Shown here: positions 28,432 to 38,340 of the stretch, one piece after another
How the letters are laid out: each line of letters begins with the position of its first letter
Numbering within the stretch: the first letter of the stretch is position 1
Assembly (NCBI GenBank): GCA_036924855.1
Contig: JBAGRP010000001.1
Coordinates: forward strand, 620,001-684,000
Direction: 5' to 3'
Length of the DNA stretch: 64,000 nt
Source: Nitrobacteraceae bacterium AZCC 2146
GTDB taxonomy: Bacteria; Pseudomonadota; Alphaproteobacteria; Rhizobiales; Xanthobacteraceae
Program-made: the position numbers and the translations under genes
Notes under the pieces: generated by a model
What the model was told of the DNA's origin: nothing
Databases searched by the model: none
Seen by the model: only the letters and a program-made list of their open reading frames with translations

Positions 28432-28785
28432 TCAGCGCCCGAAAAAAATGAGCCAGACGAGTAACGCAAGGATGGTGCCGAGCGATGTGCAGAGCGAGAG
28501 TTGAAACGGCAGAACCTCGGTAAGATTGCGGGCGGCAAAAAAGATACGCGCGCCGAGAGCGACGAAAATGCCAAACACGGCACAAAGAAGCCACGCCGGA
28601 AAAAAGGCTCCGAATATATCGAAGGAGGGTGCGCCTGCTTCAGAGCAACCACAAAGAGACAGCAGCGGCAGGGCAAGGACGCTGGTGCTGATAGGAGGTC
28701 GCTTGATCCAGCGTTTCGCCCAATAGGGATGTCGTTCCGCCAAGTCTAGCAGTGCCTTACACCAGGATAATGCTGCGACCTTCAT
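28432..28785 (-). CDS. YtcA-like small membrane lipoprotein
   Basis: A 117-residue protein with a lipobox-like LLSLCGC, a conserved FDIFGAFFPAWLLCAVFGIF helix and a C-terminal helix (TILALLVWLIFFG). This matches the YtcA family of two-helix proteins that head HlyD-FUSC operons in enterobacteria and rhizobia. Its function is unknown and a role as pump assembly factor is plausible. It ends 2 bases before the adaptor start. The start at 28785 is the first ATG with a coding-like sequence after it. Confidence 0.75.
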   Translation of the reverse strand: MKVAALSWCKALLDLAERHPYWAKRWIKRPPISTSVLALPLLSLCGCSEAGAPSFDIFGAFFPAWLLCAVFGIFVALGARIFFAARNLTEVLPFQLSLCTSLGTILALLVWLIFFGR

Positions 28786-28916
28786 ACTAACCCTGTGCCG
28801 AGCAGCGATCACACATGACGGTTGCGACCGCCGCGGGGACGACGTTCGCACCATTTCGGAACATATGTCGTCATCTTACGCAGGCACAGCGTCGAACGCT
28901 TGTCGAAAACTGCTCT

Positions 28917-29003
28917 AATCGCAGCACCACGAAACCGGGCGGTCTGGGGCTCGGGCTGTCGATCTGTCGGTCGATTATCGAAGCGCATGCCGGACGATTG
29001 TGA
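28917..29003 (+). pseudogene. Histidine kinase C-terminal sliver
   Basis: About 28 codons, STTKPGGLGLGLSICRSIIE and AHAGRL, repeat the G2 box of the kinases at 15673-17598 and 11032-11676. No other kinase sequence surrounds it. It sits upstream of and divergent from the efflux operon. Confidence 0.7.
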
Positions 29004-29104
29004 ATGAGGCCTAATGCCACGTGGCGCTATCTTTGGCTTCATTGCATTTGTTCATCCGGCCACCGGGCAAGGCGACATTCCAATGTCGGTGAGGCCCCCC
29101 TGTT

Positions 29105-29203
29105 GCGGGCGTAGAGAAAGTGCGCGCCGAATGGGCCATGATCTGCACCACCCACAACCTCCTGAAGCTGTTCACCCTCGCAAACGCAGCCTCAGCCGGC
29201 TAA
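29105..29203 (+). pseudogene. Transposase C-terminal remnant (IS1182-like)
   Basis: The last 32 codons of a transposase: KVRAEWAMICTTHNLLKLFT and a short tail to a TAA. This ending is common in IS1182-type transposases of rhizobia. The rest is gone. It differs from the tail of the element at 13967-15521. Confidence 0.6.
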
Positions 29204-29333
29204 CCTCAACAAATGCCCGAACGCCGATCTGGACGGGCTCCTAGTCTAGGGCGGGCGCTTTAGCGTTCCGGGTCTCGCCGCTCCAATGTCCGTTCACGGC
29301 TCAGCGGTCGCGCCGACAAGAAGGATCGGTGCC

Positions 29334-29450
29334 ATGGCCAGTGAAGCCATCCGCGATCGTATCGCCTACAAGCCGATCAGCACGGATCCAAGTCAGGCCG
29401 AAGGTATCGCGGGATTCGGTTCCCGGGGAGCATGGAGCTACAAACGGTGA
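29334..29450 (+). CDS. Possible 38-residue peptide
   Basis: An ATG preceded by AAGGAT opens a 38-codon frame (MASEAIRDRIAYKPISTDPS and following). No family is known. It lies in a 700-base non-coding stretch and may be chance. Confidence 0.2.
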   Translation: MASEAIRDRIAYKPISTDPSQAEGIAGFGSRGAWSYKR

Positions 29451-29715
29451 CGTTTCGCTACAAGCGCGGTTTCCGGCAAGAGCGTATCTGCCATGATGAT
29501 GTGTATCGGTGAGTTCGCTCGAAAACGACCCGATGAATTACTTGGCCGCGTCAAGGTAGGCCAGCCGGAACCGTTGAACGAGGAGCGCGCAAATGAAGCC
29601 AGTCACTGGTGGAAAGCGGAGGTAACTCGTGAACAACACCGCCAATGCCATTTTAAAATACGCCGAAAGCCATGCCTAGCAAATCTGCGTTGTCGAGAAG
29701 AGTCGGGTACAAGTT

Positions 29716-30906
29716 ATGCGTTCCTTTCGTCAGTTGCTCGTCCTGTCATTCGCTATTTCGATGGGATTATTTTCTCTTGCTGGCTGCAGTTCTCTTCCCA
29801 GAGCACCCTATACGGCATCCGATGCGGCGTCCGCGCGGGTATTGAACGTCAATGTACTGCGCAGATATACCGATGAGCCGGCAGCAACGTTCCTCAAGGA
29901 GCCACCTGTAAGTTTACGTGCTGGTCCTGTCAGCTATCTTGCCTTGTCGGGAGGCGGGGCCGACGGTGCTTATGGCGCGGGTGTGCTGAATGGTTGGACC
30001 ACGGCAGGTACGCGCCCAAAGTTTACAGTCGTTTCGGGTGTGAGCACGGGTGGGTTGATTGCGCCATTTGCATTTCTTGGCCCCGCCTACGACGCGACAT
30101 TGCGGGACGTATACACCAGCGGTCTCGCTGAAAGCCTTCTGGATACGCCAAGCATCTTGAACGCGCTTTTCGGATCTGGCCTGTTTGGAAACACGCGACT
30201 TCGCGAGTTGGTGGCCCGCTATGTCGACCAGAATATGCTCGCGGCAATTGCAGAGGAACACGCCAAGGGCAGGGATCTTCTGATCGTGACGACCGATCTC
30301 GACACCCAACGCACGGCGGTATGGGACATGGGTCGCATTGCTGAAATCAGGACACCCCAGGCGCTAAGCTTGTTCCGTGATGTCATGGCTGCATCCGCAA
30401 GTATCCCGGTGGTTTTCCCGCCGATGATGATTGACGCGGAAGCGAACGGAAATCACTTCCAGGAGATGCATGTAGACGGTGGAGTGACGGCACCGGTGCT
30501 GACGTTGCCGGAAGCATTTATTTTGCGAAACGGGGCGTTCGTCCGAGGTGCGCGTGTAAACATTTACATCTTGATCAACAACAAGGTTGAGCGAGATTTC
30601 CAACTGGTGCCGAACAGCACGATCGACATCGCCGCGCGGGCTTCGGCTTCCGTCACGAAGACGCAAACCCGCTCTATTCTCTATGAGACCTTTGACTTCA
30701 CTCGCCGCAACAATTTCGGATTCAATCTGACTTACATCGACAAAGGCTTTCCGTCGTCAGGCTCCTCCGGCTTTGAAACGAACTACATGCGTTCTCTTTA
30801 TCAGTACGGATATGACAAGGCCAAAACCGGTAATTTGTGGGTCAAGGTGCCGCCATCGGATGATGTCTCACCAAGCGGATTCCGGTTTAAAAGTTCCGCA
30901 ATGTAG
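29716..30906 (+). CDS. Patatin-like phospholipase lipoprotein
   Basis: A 396-residue protein with lipobox FSLAGC (Cys24). The patatin hydrolase has an oxyanion loop GGGADG (79-84), nucleophile S110 in SGVSTGG and a catalytic Asp D254 in HVDGG, so the Ser-Asp dyad is complete. Such proteins cleave acyl chains from phospholipids. The lipid anchor places it on the periplasmic side of an envelope membrane. It stands alone between decayed regions. The gene is intact, which suggests selection or recent arrival. Confidence 0.9.
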   Translation: MRSFRQLLVLSFAISMGLFSLAGCSSLPRAPYTASDAASARVLNVNVLRRYTDEPAATFLKEPPVSLRAGPVSYLALSGGGADGAYGAGVLNGWTTAGTRPKFTVVSGVSTGGLIAPFAFLGPAYDATLRDVYTSGLAESLLDTPSILNALFGSGLFGNTRLRELVARYVDQNMLAAIAEEHAKGRDLLIVTTDLDTQRTAVWDMGRIAEIRTPQALSLFRDVMAASASIPVVFPPMMIDAEANGNHFQEMHVDGGVTAPVLTLPEAFILRNGAFVRGARVNIYILINNKVERDFQLVPNSTIDIAARASASVTKTQTRSILYETFDFTRRNNFGFNLTYIDKGFPSSGSSGFETNYMRSLYQYGYDKAKTGNLWVKVPPSDDVSPSGFRFKSSAM

Positions 30907-31391
30907 TGGTGGTCTACAGCGAAGTTCGGCGAGTGCGATGGCGAAATCCAGAATTGTCTGCCGATCACGGAAGGGTGGAAGAGCGTCAGTGTCCGCGGGA
31001 AGCGATGCGGCTCGATTCGACAGTTCAAGGTGATTCCGGCGACATGCGTCGCACGCCAGGGATCTGATCGTCACTGATACACGACAGTTTGAGTATCATT
31101 GGTCCAAACCAAAGCAGCCGCGTACAAGCGCGCGTCTTGTTGAAGATGCATTGTGGAATGCGCTAATGAACTCCGGGTTCACCTGATTGAAACTATGTCG
31201 CGCGCCAGTGTGAGCGGGCCGAACCGGCTCGAACGGTTAAGTGAGATAGCCACTAGTTATTTCGAAGCAAGGGATCGCGTCTTCATGTCAGTGAGCGCGT
31301 GTCGCAGCTTGATCGTAGTCTCGTATTCGTGAAATGTGACCCGAGACAAGCCCTACGACGAGCGGTTCGCATTTAGCTGGAGAGAAGCGTA
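30907..31391. other. Intergenic region with gene debris
   Basis: A start-less frame of about 47 codons ending at 31186 (DLIVTDTRQFEYHWSKPKQP and following) reads like a real protein tail but I cannot assign it. Nothing else is recognisable. Confidence 0.35.
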
Positions 31392-31586
31392 GTGAAAGAA
31401 TTTGCTAGTCTCGGTATGGTCGTGGTCGCGGCCCTATTATTCCTGGTGTTCTTAACGACCTTAAGACCGAGCGCGATCGTCGCGATACAGTGTGACAAGG
31501 TGATAGATGTCGCACCAGTGAAGCACATATTGGCGCACTCGGAAGACTCCTCACGAGCAGGGACCCACTCAAAATGCCAGGACTGA
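31392..31586 (+). CDS. Possible small membrane protein
   Basis: A GTG start behind GGAGAG opens 64 codons with one hydrophobic helix at residues 6-26 (LGMVVVAALLFLVFLTTLRP). The remainder is polar. No family recognised. Composition is AT-richer than its surroundings. Confidence 0.3.
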   Translation: MKEFASLGMVVVAALLFLVFLTTLRPSAIVAIQCDKVIDVAPVKHILAHSEDSSRAGTHSKCQD

Positions 31587-31935
31587 TTGAGCAGCTGAGA
31601 TAGGCGCACTAAGCCGTGGCATGAAGCAGCGCGCCTTTGGATGACCATCTAGGTAGTAAGGCCAAACCATCGTGCGGCCAGCGCGGTTCCGGCCGTCCAC
31701 TACAGCCTCGTTCAGAACGTCAACCCACTCGCCGTCAATGCGCACGCGATAGTGACCGTCCCCCCCCAATCGACATCGTCAACGCGCTTCGCATCACTGC
31801 CATCGAACACGGCCCCTCATACCAACTCTTCAAATCAGGGTGCTCATGATCGTGAGCGCGAGCGTCACCGATTGTGGAAATTGGCAGCATAACGGTGACA
31901 ACAACGAGCGTTGCGTACCAAAGGCGATTGTTCAT
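31569..31935 (-). pseudogene. Exported protein of unknown function, frameshifted
   Basis: The first frame starts at 31935 with a signal peptide (MNNRLWYATLVVVTVMLPIS) and HDHEHPDLKSWYEG. It shifts near 31795, where one G seems missing. A second break lies at the run of eight G (plus-strand C8, 31760-31767). It then resumes as DGHYRVRIDGEWVDVLNEAV and RTMVWPYYLDGHPKARCFMP. Together these give a small secreted protein of about 100 residues, of a type I associate with Bradyrhizobium. Two lesions argue for real decay. Confidence 0.65.
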
Positions 31936-32155
31936 GTCATACCCGATCCAGAGCTGCCGAGTAAAAGGCAACTCATCCACCTCGGAGAGGGGCGCGAAGG
32001 TTTTCGCATCAATGCAATGGTTGGGATCATATCATCACGTTGTCGAGAGCCTTTCTGACGCGGAGCAATGTGCTCCAACATCCAGCCAGTCCCGCTGACT
32101 TGAACGCGTTAGCATGCGCGAGCGTCAGCATTGAAGATCAGCAATTCTTCAATAA

Positions 32156-33317
<1,162 letters not shown>

Positions 33318-33327
33318 AGTCAGCCGC

Positions 33328-33648
33328 TCACGACGTTTCACACAGCAACCGCAGATGGAGGAAGCCGGCAGTCCGTTCGTCCGGAGCCTCAGTATGAACA
33401 GTCATCTGGTCCGGTGGGGCTCCTTCGTTCCAGTGACGGGCCCGTTGGCTGATATCGTTGAAGGCCATGAGGCTTCGACAGTCCGCGAAACCGAAGCCCT
33501 CGTGTTGCGTGTAGGAGGCGATCAGATAGAGGCTGACGAGGGCGGCGGTCTTGCCGGAATCCGGATCGCCGAGAATCCCGATCAGCGTGCAGTAGCGCTC
33601 GGCCATCGTCGCCTGTGTTTGTGCCGGCGTGAGAGTGAAGAAAATGCG
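33328..33648 (-). pseudogene. Double-GTPase (DO-GTPase2-like) fragment
   Basis: The minus strand encodes CTLIGILGDPDSGKTAALVS, a P-loop with the strand before it, then LYLIASYTQHEGFGFADCRS, a polar stretch and AGFLHLRL. This order (P-loop, then a segment that in relatives reads like GSRTL, then FLHLRL) is what I associate with the TRAFAC-class DO-GTPase2 family of GTPase-based conflict systems. Only about 100 residues remain. The Walker B (DTPGE) and second GTPase half are absent, cut by the nitronate monooxygenase gene end. The N-terminal side joins the truncated IS21 gene through stop-bearing sequence. Confidence 0.5.
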
Positions 33649-33760
33649 GATGCTGGCTTGGACTCGGCAGCGGCGACGTCAGGGGCGAAATGTCGGCCGG
33701 GCTCACGGAATCCGCCGCCAATCGGTGCGGACATGTCGCCGGGTCGTTGTTCAGCAGACA

Positions 33761-34057
33761 GTAACCACCGTCATAACCGCGCCCTCGCAGCTCTTCAAAG
33801 ATCCGGATCAACGTCAGCTGCTCTCGAGCGGCCTTGGCTGCATTTGCCGCCAGCAACCCGTCGAGCTCTGCTGCCCATCGTCCCAGCTTCGGACGCGGCT
33901 GGACCACACGCTCGTACTCGAATGAGGTCTCACCCGACCTCAGAACCTTCCGCACCGTGTTCCGCGACACCTTCAGATCCCGGGCGATCTCCTTGATCGT
34001 CTTGCCCTTGATGAAGTGCTCGCGCCTAATCCGGGCAATCGTCTCCACGATCAGCAT
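33761..34057 (-). pseudogene. IS21-family IstA transposase, N-terminal fragment
   Basis: The start MLIVETIARIRREHFIKGKT is followed by the helix-turn-helix IKEIARDLKVSRNTVRKVLR and RLTLIRIFEELRGRGYDGGY-like sequence. The protein then changes abruptly at about residue 99. The catalytic DDE domain and IstB are missing. Its ATG overlaps the cut end of the IS1595 transposase, so the IS21 element jumped into that element. Confidence 0.85.
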
Positions 34058-34096
34058 CTCCGACCACCTGCTTCGTTACAAAGCAGGCAGCGCAAC

Positions 34097-34446
34097 AGAC
34101 CAACCTGTAGGGGGTCACGGAGTTTCATGAGATGCAGCCAGGCGGTCTTCGTCTGCACCCCGAGTTCACGGGCGGCCTGTAACGCGGCTTTGCCCTTCGC
34201 GCCGTTTGCCGACATGGCGATCACGATCAAAATCTCACGAAACTTGAGCTTCCGGCTGGCGAAGATCGTGCCGCTGGTGACCGTGAATTCCTTGCGGCAC
34301 TCCTTGGCAGAACACTTAAAGCGTTGCCCCCGTGCAAGCTCGTAGCACCGCAGGTTGCCACAGGCGGGACAATACGGCGCACCGCTCGTTTCAGGCCAAC
34401 GCGCTCGTTTGAACAGGCGATACGCTCCAGGCTCGGTCATACGCAT
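34097..34446 (-). pseudogene. IS1595-family transposase, N-terminal fragment
   Basis: From ATG 34446 (or 34440) the frame gives FKRARWPETSGAPYCPACGN, RFKCSAKECRKEFTVTSGTI and TKTAWLHLMKLRDPLQ. This is the zinc ribbon (CPxC...C...C) and helix-turn-helix of IS1595 transposases. It ends where the IS21 element begins. The DDE domain is lost. Confidence 0.85.
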
Positions 34447-34477
34447 GACCTTCTTGAGGGGCAAATCGCGGGCTGGC

Positions 34478-34932
34478 CCGGGCTTCCAAAGTGAAACGCT
34501 CCCACTTCGTGGAGACCTGCCTCCGGAAGCGCAGCTTGCAGTCGGATCCCAGCGAGAGGCCGAAGACGCGATCGAAATGCGGTTTGTCGCGGTGCCAGCC
34601 GATACCGACTCCGACGTCGTATTCGGTGCAGAGGATCTGCCGGACGTCGGTGCCGCGGCCGCCGAATGTTTCGACACGCTGCACGATAGCAGACAGCCAG
34701 TCCGGAATAGGGCCGCCTCGACGAGGCGCCGCGCAGTGTAGTCGTAGCTGAAACCGAATGAGGCGACGCGGCGCTTTCCTTCGTATTGCCCGAACTGAAA
34801 TGGCTGAAGGGGCAGGGCTGCGATGGCCGAAATGAGCCCATGTTCCTCGGCGGGCGATACGAATTCGTCCGCGTATCGCAGACCATCGGGGCTCGACGTC
34901 TGTTCGGCGAAAAGATTGAGTTGCTCGACCAA
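34478..34932 (-). pseudogene. AlkB-like 2OG-Fe(II) dioxygenase, frameshifted and truncated
   Basis: A TTG start behind AGGGG gives LVEQLNLFAE, then FQFGQYEGKRRVASFGFSYD. One base is missing in a G run at 34710-34712. The corrected frame continues PIPDWLSAIVQRVETFGGRG, TEYDVGVGIGWHRDKPHFDR (the HxD iron ligands) and FGLSLGSDCKLRFRR. It stops at FTLEAR near 34478, where the IS1595 fragment begins. The distal iron His and the RxxxxxR 2OG site are therefore lost. The intact family repairs alkylated bases. Confidence 0.8.
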
Positions 34933-35091
34933 TGCGGTGCCCCTGTAACGCAAGAAGTTGATACCGGGATATGGGAAGCCCGGTGCCATTTTGAAGAATG
35001 TAGCCGGGTGGGCCTGGAGCTCGACGGACGTGGCGCGGCTTCATGGACTGGTCTTCGCCCGGTCTCAATGCGCTTCCGAGCTTCTCGCGCT

Positions 35092-35312
35092 GTAGATCGG
35101 CTCCGAAGTTTAACCCCGATCGGCGCCCAACTTTGCCCCCGGCCGATCGATCAATTCGTTAATAGCGTGAGTGACATCGATGCGAACGCGTGGGGTCAGT
35201 GTTGGAAACCGATCAGGGGGTCAAATGGCATGCCGATCTCCAGTCTGTGGATCGGCTCCGAAGCTTAACCCCGATCGTGGAAGCCGATCGGGGGGCAAAT
35301 GGCATGCCGCTC
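35092..35312. repeat. Two back-to-back IS21-end-like inverted repeats
   Basis: Forward ends (GATCGGCTCCGAAGTTTAAC and a close variant) begin at 35095 and 35237. Inverted partners lie at about 35205-35245 and 35275-35312, so two small MITE-like units abut. The same ends occur at 8279-8430. They contain no gene. Confidence 0.55.
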
Positions 35313-35460
35313 TTCACCAGGGCACGCCCACTCGCGTAATGGTTGGCGAATGCGCTCGTTTTCTCTTACCCAAATGTTAACGGGATTCGTGCGCTTGTGG
35401 CGTGTGGAGATCGCGTTGGCAAATCCCATTTTTTGAGTGCCATCAAGGGAAGAGATCGCA

Positions 35461-35694
35461 ATGCCTATCACAGCGCAGGAAATGGCTCGTCGCCGAAAGG
35501 TCATGGCCGATGTAGCAGAACGGGCCGAAAAACTTTTTGAAGACATCACGTCAGAACGCCAAGAACGGCTGGCGGCGGCAATCCATCTAAGCATTGCCGA
35601 GGCTGGCGAGGCGGTCCCGGTGAATGAAGCCCTTCAAATGCTCGTAGAATTCGATCGAACTGGAAAGCCGCCCGCTCGGAAGGTAGGGCCGTAA
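35461..35694 (+). CDS. Small conserved-looking protein, unknown function
   Basis: A 77-residue, mostly helical, acidic protein (MPITAQEMARRRKVMADVAE and following) that ends in RTGKPPARKVGP. AGAGATCGCA precedes the ATG at 35461; a further ATG eight codons upstream is possible. Its size and charge pattern fit antitoxin or regulator proteins but no family is recognised. It is convergent with the CBASS operon, about 200 bases from its end. Confidence 0.5.
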   Translation: MPITAQEMARRRKVMADVAERAEKLFEDITSERQERLAAAIHLSIAEAGEAVPVNEALQMLVEFDRTGKPPARKVGP

Positions 35695-35896
35695 TCGCCG
35701 AGTGCCAAGCTTGTCGTGACATTCGCGACGCGTGCAGACTTGGGCGGCTCTGCTTTACCAGCTTCCTTCCAGATCGATGCGAGCGAGTAATTACTGAGCC
35801 TGCGCGATCGCAATTCGTATAAAATTTAGGGCTACAATCCTCTTGGCCTGGGTGGCCGTAATGGGGCGTTGGCGCCTCACAAACGGCTTAGCTCAA

Positions 35897-37261
35897 TCAG
35901 CTCTTTCCACGGAGCCATCTGGATTTGCCAGGCGCGATCTTTACATCCTGCGACGTCTCTGCCCACACCCGGCCGTCCTTCATTATCCGACAGATCATCC
36001 GGTGAGAGCCCTTGTAGGCGGTGCTCGTCCAGTGTTCGTAGCTTTGAGCGGGCGCCGTCTCGTAGGTCAGCTGATTGCATTCTCTGGCCTCGTCGCCATG
36101 GTTTTCAACGTGCCAGACGGTCAGGTAGGGATGGGGGACATTGGTTGAGACGACGCTGAACCTCAAGTCGATGTCTTTCGGCAGAATAGAACCATGGTAC
36201 TGCGCGTAGATGCGCCCGCCCTGGCCCTTCGCAAGGCCGCATCGAATGGTCACGTGGTGTGCAGAAGGCAGAGTGGACGAAAACGCCTCGTCCATTGCAG
36301 TTTTTGCGACCTCCTTGCCTCCCCAGAAGTCGTGCACGAAAATCCAGTCCCACGCGCCTCGCGCTTTTGTCCGGTCGCAGTTGGCGTCGAACAAGGTCGC
36401 GAGCTTGGTGACGGCCATTCCCAACAGGGTATTGAGCCGTTTCACCTGGTTGAGGATTTCGGGATTCGCCGTGAATTCCGACCCGTCTACTTGATTGTAG
36501 ATGGTCGTATTGCCGTTCAGCCGATTGTGCATAGCGACGATCGTATTGTAGAGCGCCACGTCGTCTCTATTGTAATCGGACCGGTAGCATTCGGCGACAA
36601 GGGTCGAGATGATCAGACCGCCCGGCAGGCTCCACGATGTCCGCGATTTGCTGAACCACTTCATAAAGCGGACGATGCGCCGGAGCTGGCTAGTGCCCAC
36701 TGTGACCAGAAGGGATGCTGGCGGGCTTTTCGTGTCGACCGCGTTTTGAAACCACTTGTTGACCGCGTGCGGATCGCGCTCCTTCCACTCGGTACTCGCG
36801 TGCTCCATGATTTTGCGTCCATAGGCATCGGTGTAGGTTCGGAACACCGCGAAATCGACGTGATGGCCTTCGGCATACCAGACGGTCACGGCGTTGGTCC
36901 GAGCGGTCGGCTCCTGCGTGAAGTTCGTGCACCGCTTGCCGAGGGCGTCAGCGACGCGCTGGCGTGCCTTCAGAGGGTCGTCAGGAAGGTCTGCCTTGTT
37001 GAACAGGACGGCGACATCGATGTCATAATCGTTGTCGTCGTGCGGGTCCTGGTTGAGGGTGTGCATCGCGTATCCGCCCTGGTTCTGCCAGTCGTACGGA
37101 TAAGGACGAGCTCGGCCGGTCTCAGCCGCAAGGTCGTCGAGGCCACCTTTCAATCGAGCGATGTTCAGATCGCGGTGGCCCGCGAGCCGTTTCCGCCGGT
37201 CGGTACCGAGGCGGACGTTCGTGTCGTAAAAGATCTGAAGATCACCACTCAAGTCGAACAT
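35897..37261 (-). CDS. CBASS CD-NTase (cGAS/DncV-like) with AGS-C domain
   Basis: A 454-residue nucleotidyltransferase that should make a cyclic oligonucleotide alarm signal upon phage infection. The core has QGGYAMHT at 61-68 (the GS-like loop), catalytic D80 and D82 in DYDIDVAVLF, and third Asp D136 in HVDFAVF. All three metal ligands are present. The helical OAS-like part spans about 150-325. Residues about 335-445 form an AGS-C sensor domain (VWHVENHGDEAREC, then HWTSTAYKGSHRMICRIMKD). It starts 14 bases after the SAVED gene and forms an operon with it. No Cap2/Cap3 (E1/E2/JAB) genes are adjacent, so it is a minimal type I arrangement. Confidence 0.88.
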   Translation of the reverse strand: MFDLSGDLQIFYDTNVRLGTDRRKRLAGHRDLNIARLKGGLDDLAAETGRARPYPYDWQNQGGYAMHTLNQDPHDDNDYDIDVAVLFNKADLPDDPLKARQRVADALGKRCTNFTQEPTARTNAVTVWYAEGHHVDFAVFRTYTDAYGRKIMEHASTEWKERDPHAVNKWFQNAVDTKSPPASLLVTVGTSQLRRIVRFMKWFSKSRTSWSLPGGLIISTLVAECYRSDYNRDDVALYNTIVAMHNRLNGNTTIYNQVDGSEFTANPEILNQVKRLNTLLGMAVTKLATLFDANCDRTKARGAWDWIFVHDFWGGKEVAKTAMDEAFSSTLPSAHHVTIRCGLAKGQGGRIYAQYHGSILPKDIDLRFSVVSTNVPHPYLTVWHVENHGDEARECNQLTYETAPAQSYEHWTSTAYKGSHRMICRIMKDGRVWAETSQDVKIAPGKSRWLRGKS

Positions 37262-37275
37262 GGACGGTTCTCCGG

Positions 37276-38340
37276 TCAGGTGTTGTTGACGACCATTTCC
37301 TGCGGAGGACGTTCTTTGGTCACTTCGACGCCCCAGGCATATGCGGGCTTTGTGCTGGAGGTGTAATTGTAGACGATCACGCGGTTGTGGATTGTTCTGC
37401 TGATGGTGCGACCTAGAGAAAATCCGACGCTGACGGGACCAGAATAGAATAGATGAACGACGAGATTGCTCGGCAGCTCATTGTGGATCTCGTCCAACGT
37501 TCTCCTCAACGCCTCGACGATGGCATTGACCTGATCGTAGGTTGTGACGGCGTCGATGGTGGGCTTGGCAATCGATATCGAATAGTCGCGGTAGGGTGCC
37601 GGGACGACTTCGTCCACGTCGGAGCTTTTGACCGGATAGCTGACTGCGATCCGGATGGCGCACGCTATCGGAAATTCCGGATTCGTCGTCCGCGTGACCA
37701 TCACCTCGAGATCTAGACCAGCGCTGTTCTCCAATTCGCGCCAGCTGCTTGTCGCGCGCTCAAGCTCGAACAGCGCGACTTTCGGATGGGTCGACACGCT
37801 GCAGCCCGCCAGAAACTGCAGCGGAATATGGACGATGCCATAATATCCAAGGATCGCAGCCGGGTCTGTTTTCAGATTTCCGACGATTTCGTTCGCAAGT
37901 TGTTGCTGTTGCCTCACGGCCCCGATGGGATCGCATACGCCGCCGGTTAGGAAGTTTGACTGATCGCAAGACAGCGTAACGATTTTCCGTTTGCGCAGCC
38001 GTTTAGGCAGGGCTTCGTTCGGAAGTTCCGCCGTCAGCGGTTTGAAAGATTGGTGCCTGATTGCGATGAACCTTCCCGGATCAGTCCGGAGGTCCGTCAA
38101 AAATCCGATGAAAAATATGATGACCCCGATCGCTACCAGGCAGGCGCCGATCCACCAGGGCGTGTCCAATGACAACCCTAGTCCAAGGGTCTTGTTCAAG
38201 AAGCTCAGCGCCGCGTCCTTCAGGTCTGGCGAAATCAAACCCAAGCCCACTGCGACCATGGGCAAAGAGATCTTGACGTACGGGGCAACAGGCTCGTCAC
38301 GGCGGAATAAGCCTGCGATCACTCGCCAAAGATCCGACAT
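37276..38340 (-). CDS. CBASS effector: two membrane helices plus SAVED domain
   Basis: A 354-residue protein. Membrane helices lie at about 22-40 and 62-84, followed by a SAVED sensor domain at about 145-340. Typical SAVED features are VVHLFYSGPVSVGFSLGRTI (the ligand-pocket strand and helix) and HNRVIVYNYTSSTKPAYAWG. SAVED domains bind cyclic di- or trinucleotides. Coupled membrane helices are thought to oligomerise and breach the inner membrane, killing the infected cell. Residues 110-145 hold a Cys-containing basic linker. A ribosome site, GAGGTC, precedes the ATG. It is the first gene of the operon. Confidence 0.85.
   Translation of the reverse strand: MSDLWRVIAGLFRRDEPVAPYVKISLPMVAVGLGLISPDLKDAALSFLNKTLGLGLSLDTPWWIGACLVAIGVIIFFIGFLTDLRTDPGRFIAIRHQSFKPLTAELPNEALPKRLRKRKIVTLSCDQSNFLTGGVCDPIGAVRQQQQLANEIVGNLKTDPAAILGYYGIVHIPLQFLAGCSVSTHPKVALFELERATSSWRELENSAGLDLEVMVTRTTNPEFPIACAIRIAVSYPVKSSDVDEVVPAPYRDYSISIAKPTIDAVTTYDQVNAIVEALRRTLDEIHNELPSNLVVHLFYSGPVSVGFSLGRTISRTIHNRVIVYNYTSSTKPAYAWGVEVTKERPPQEMVVNNT

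Noticed and set aside
33389..34057. One 222-residue protein joining a helix-turn-helix to an unknown C-terminus
   Set aside because: Only the first 99 residues are IstA. The remainder is the double-GTPase fragment read out of frame, so it is a chance fusion.
36194..37366. A 390-codon open frame on the plus strand opposite the CD-NTase
   Set aside because: It is an antisense frame with no recognisable domain; the minus strand carries conserved CD-NTase motifs.
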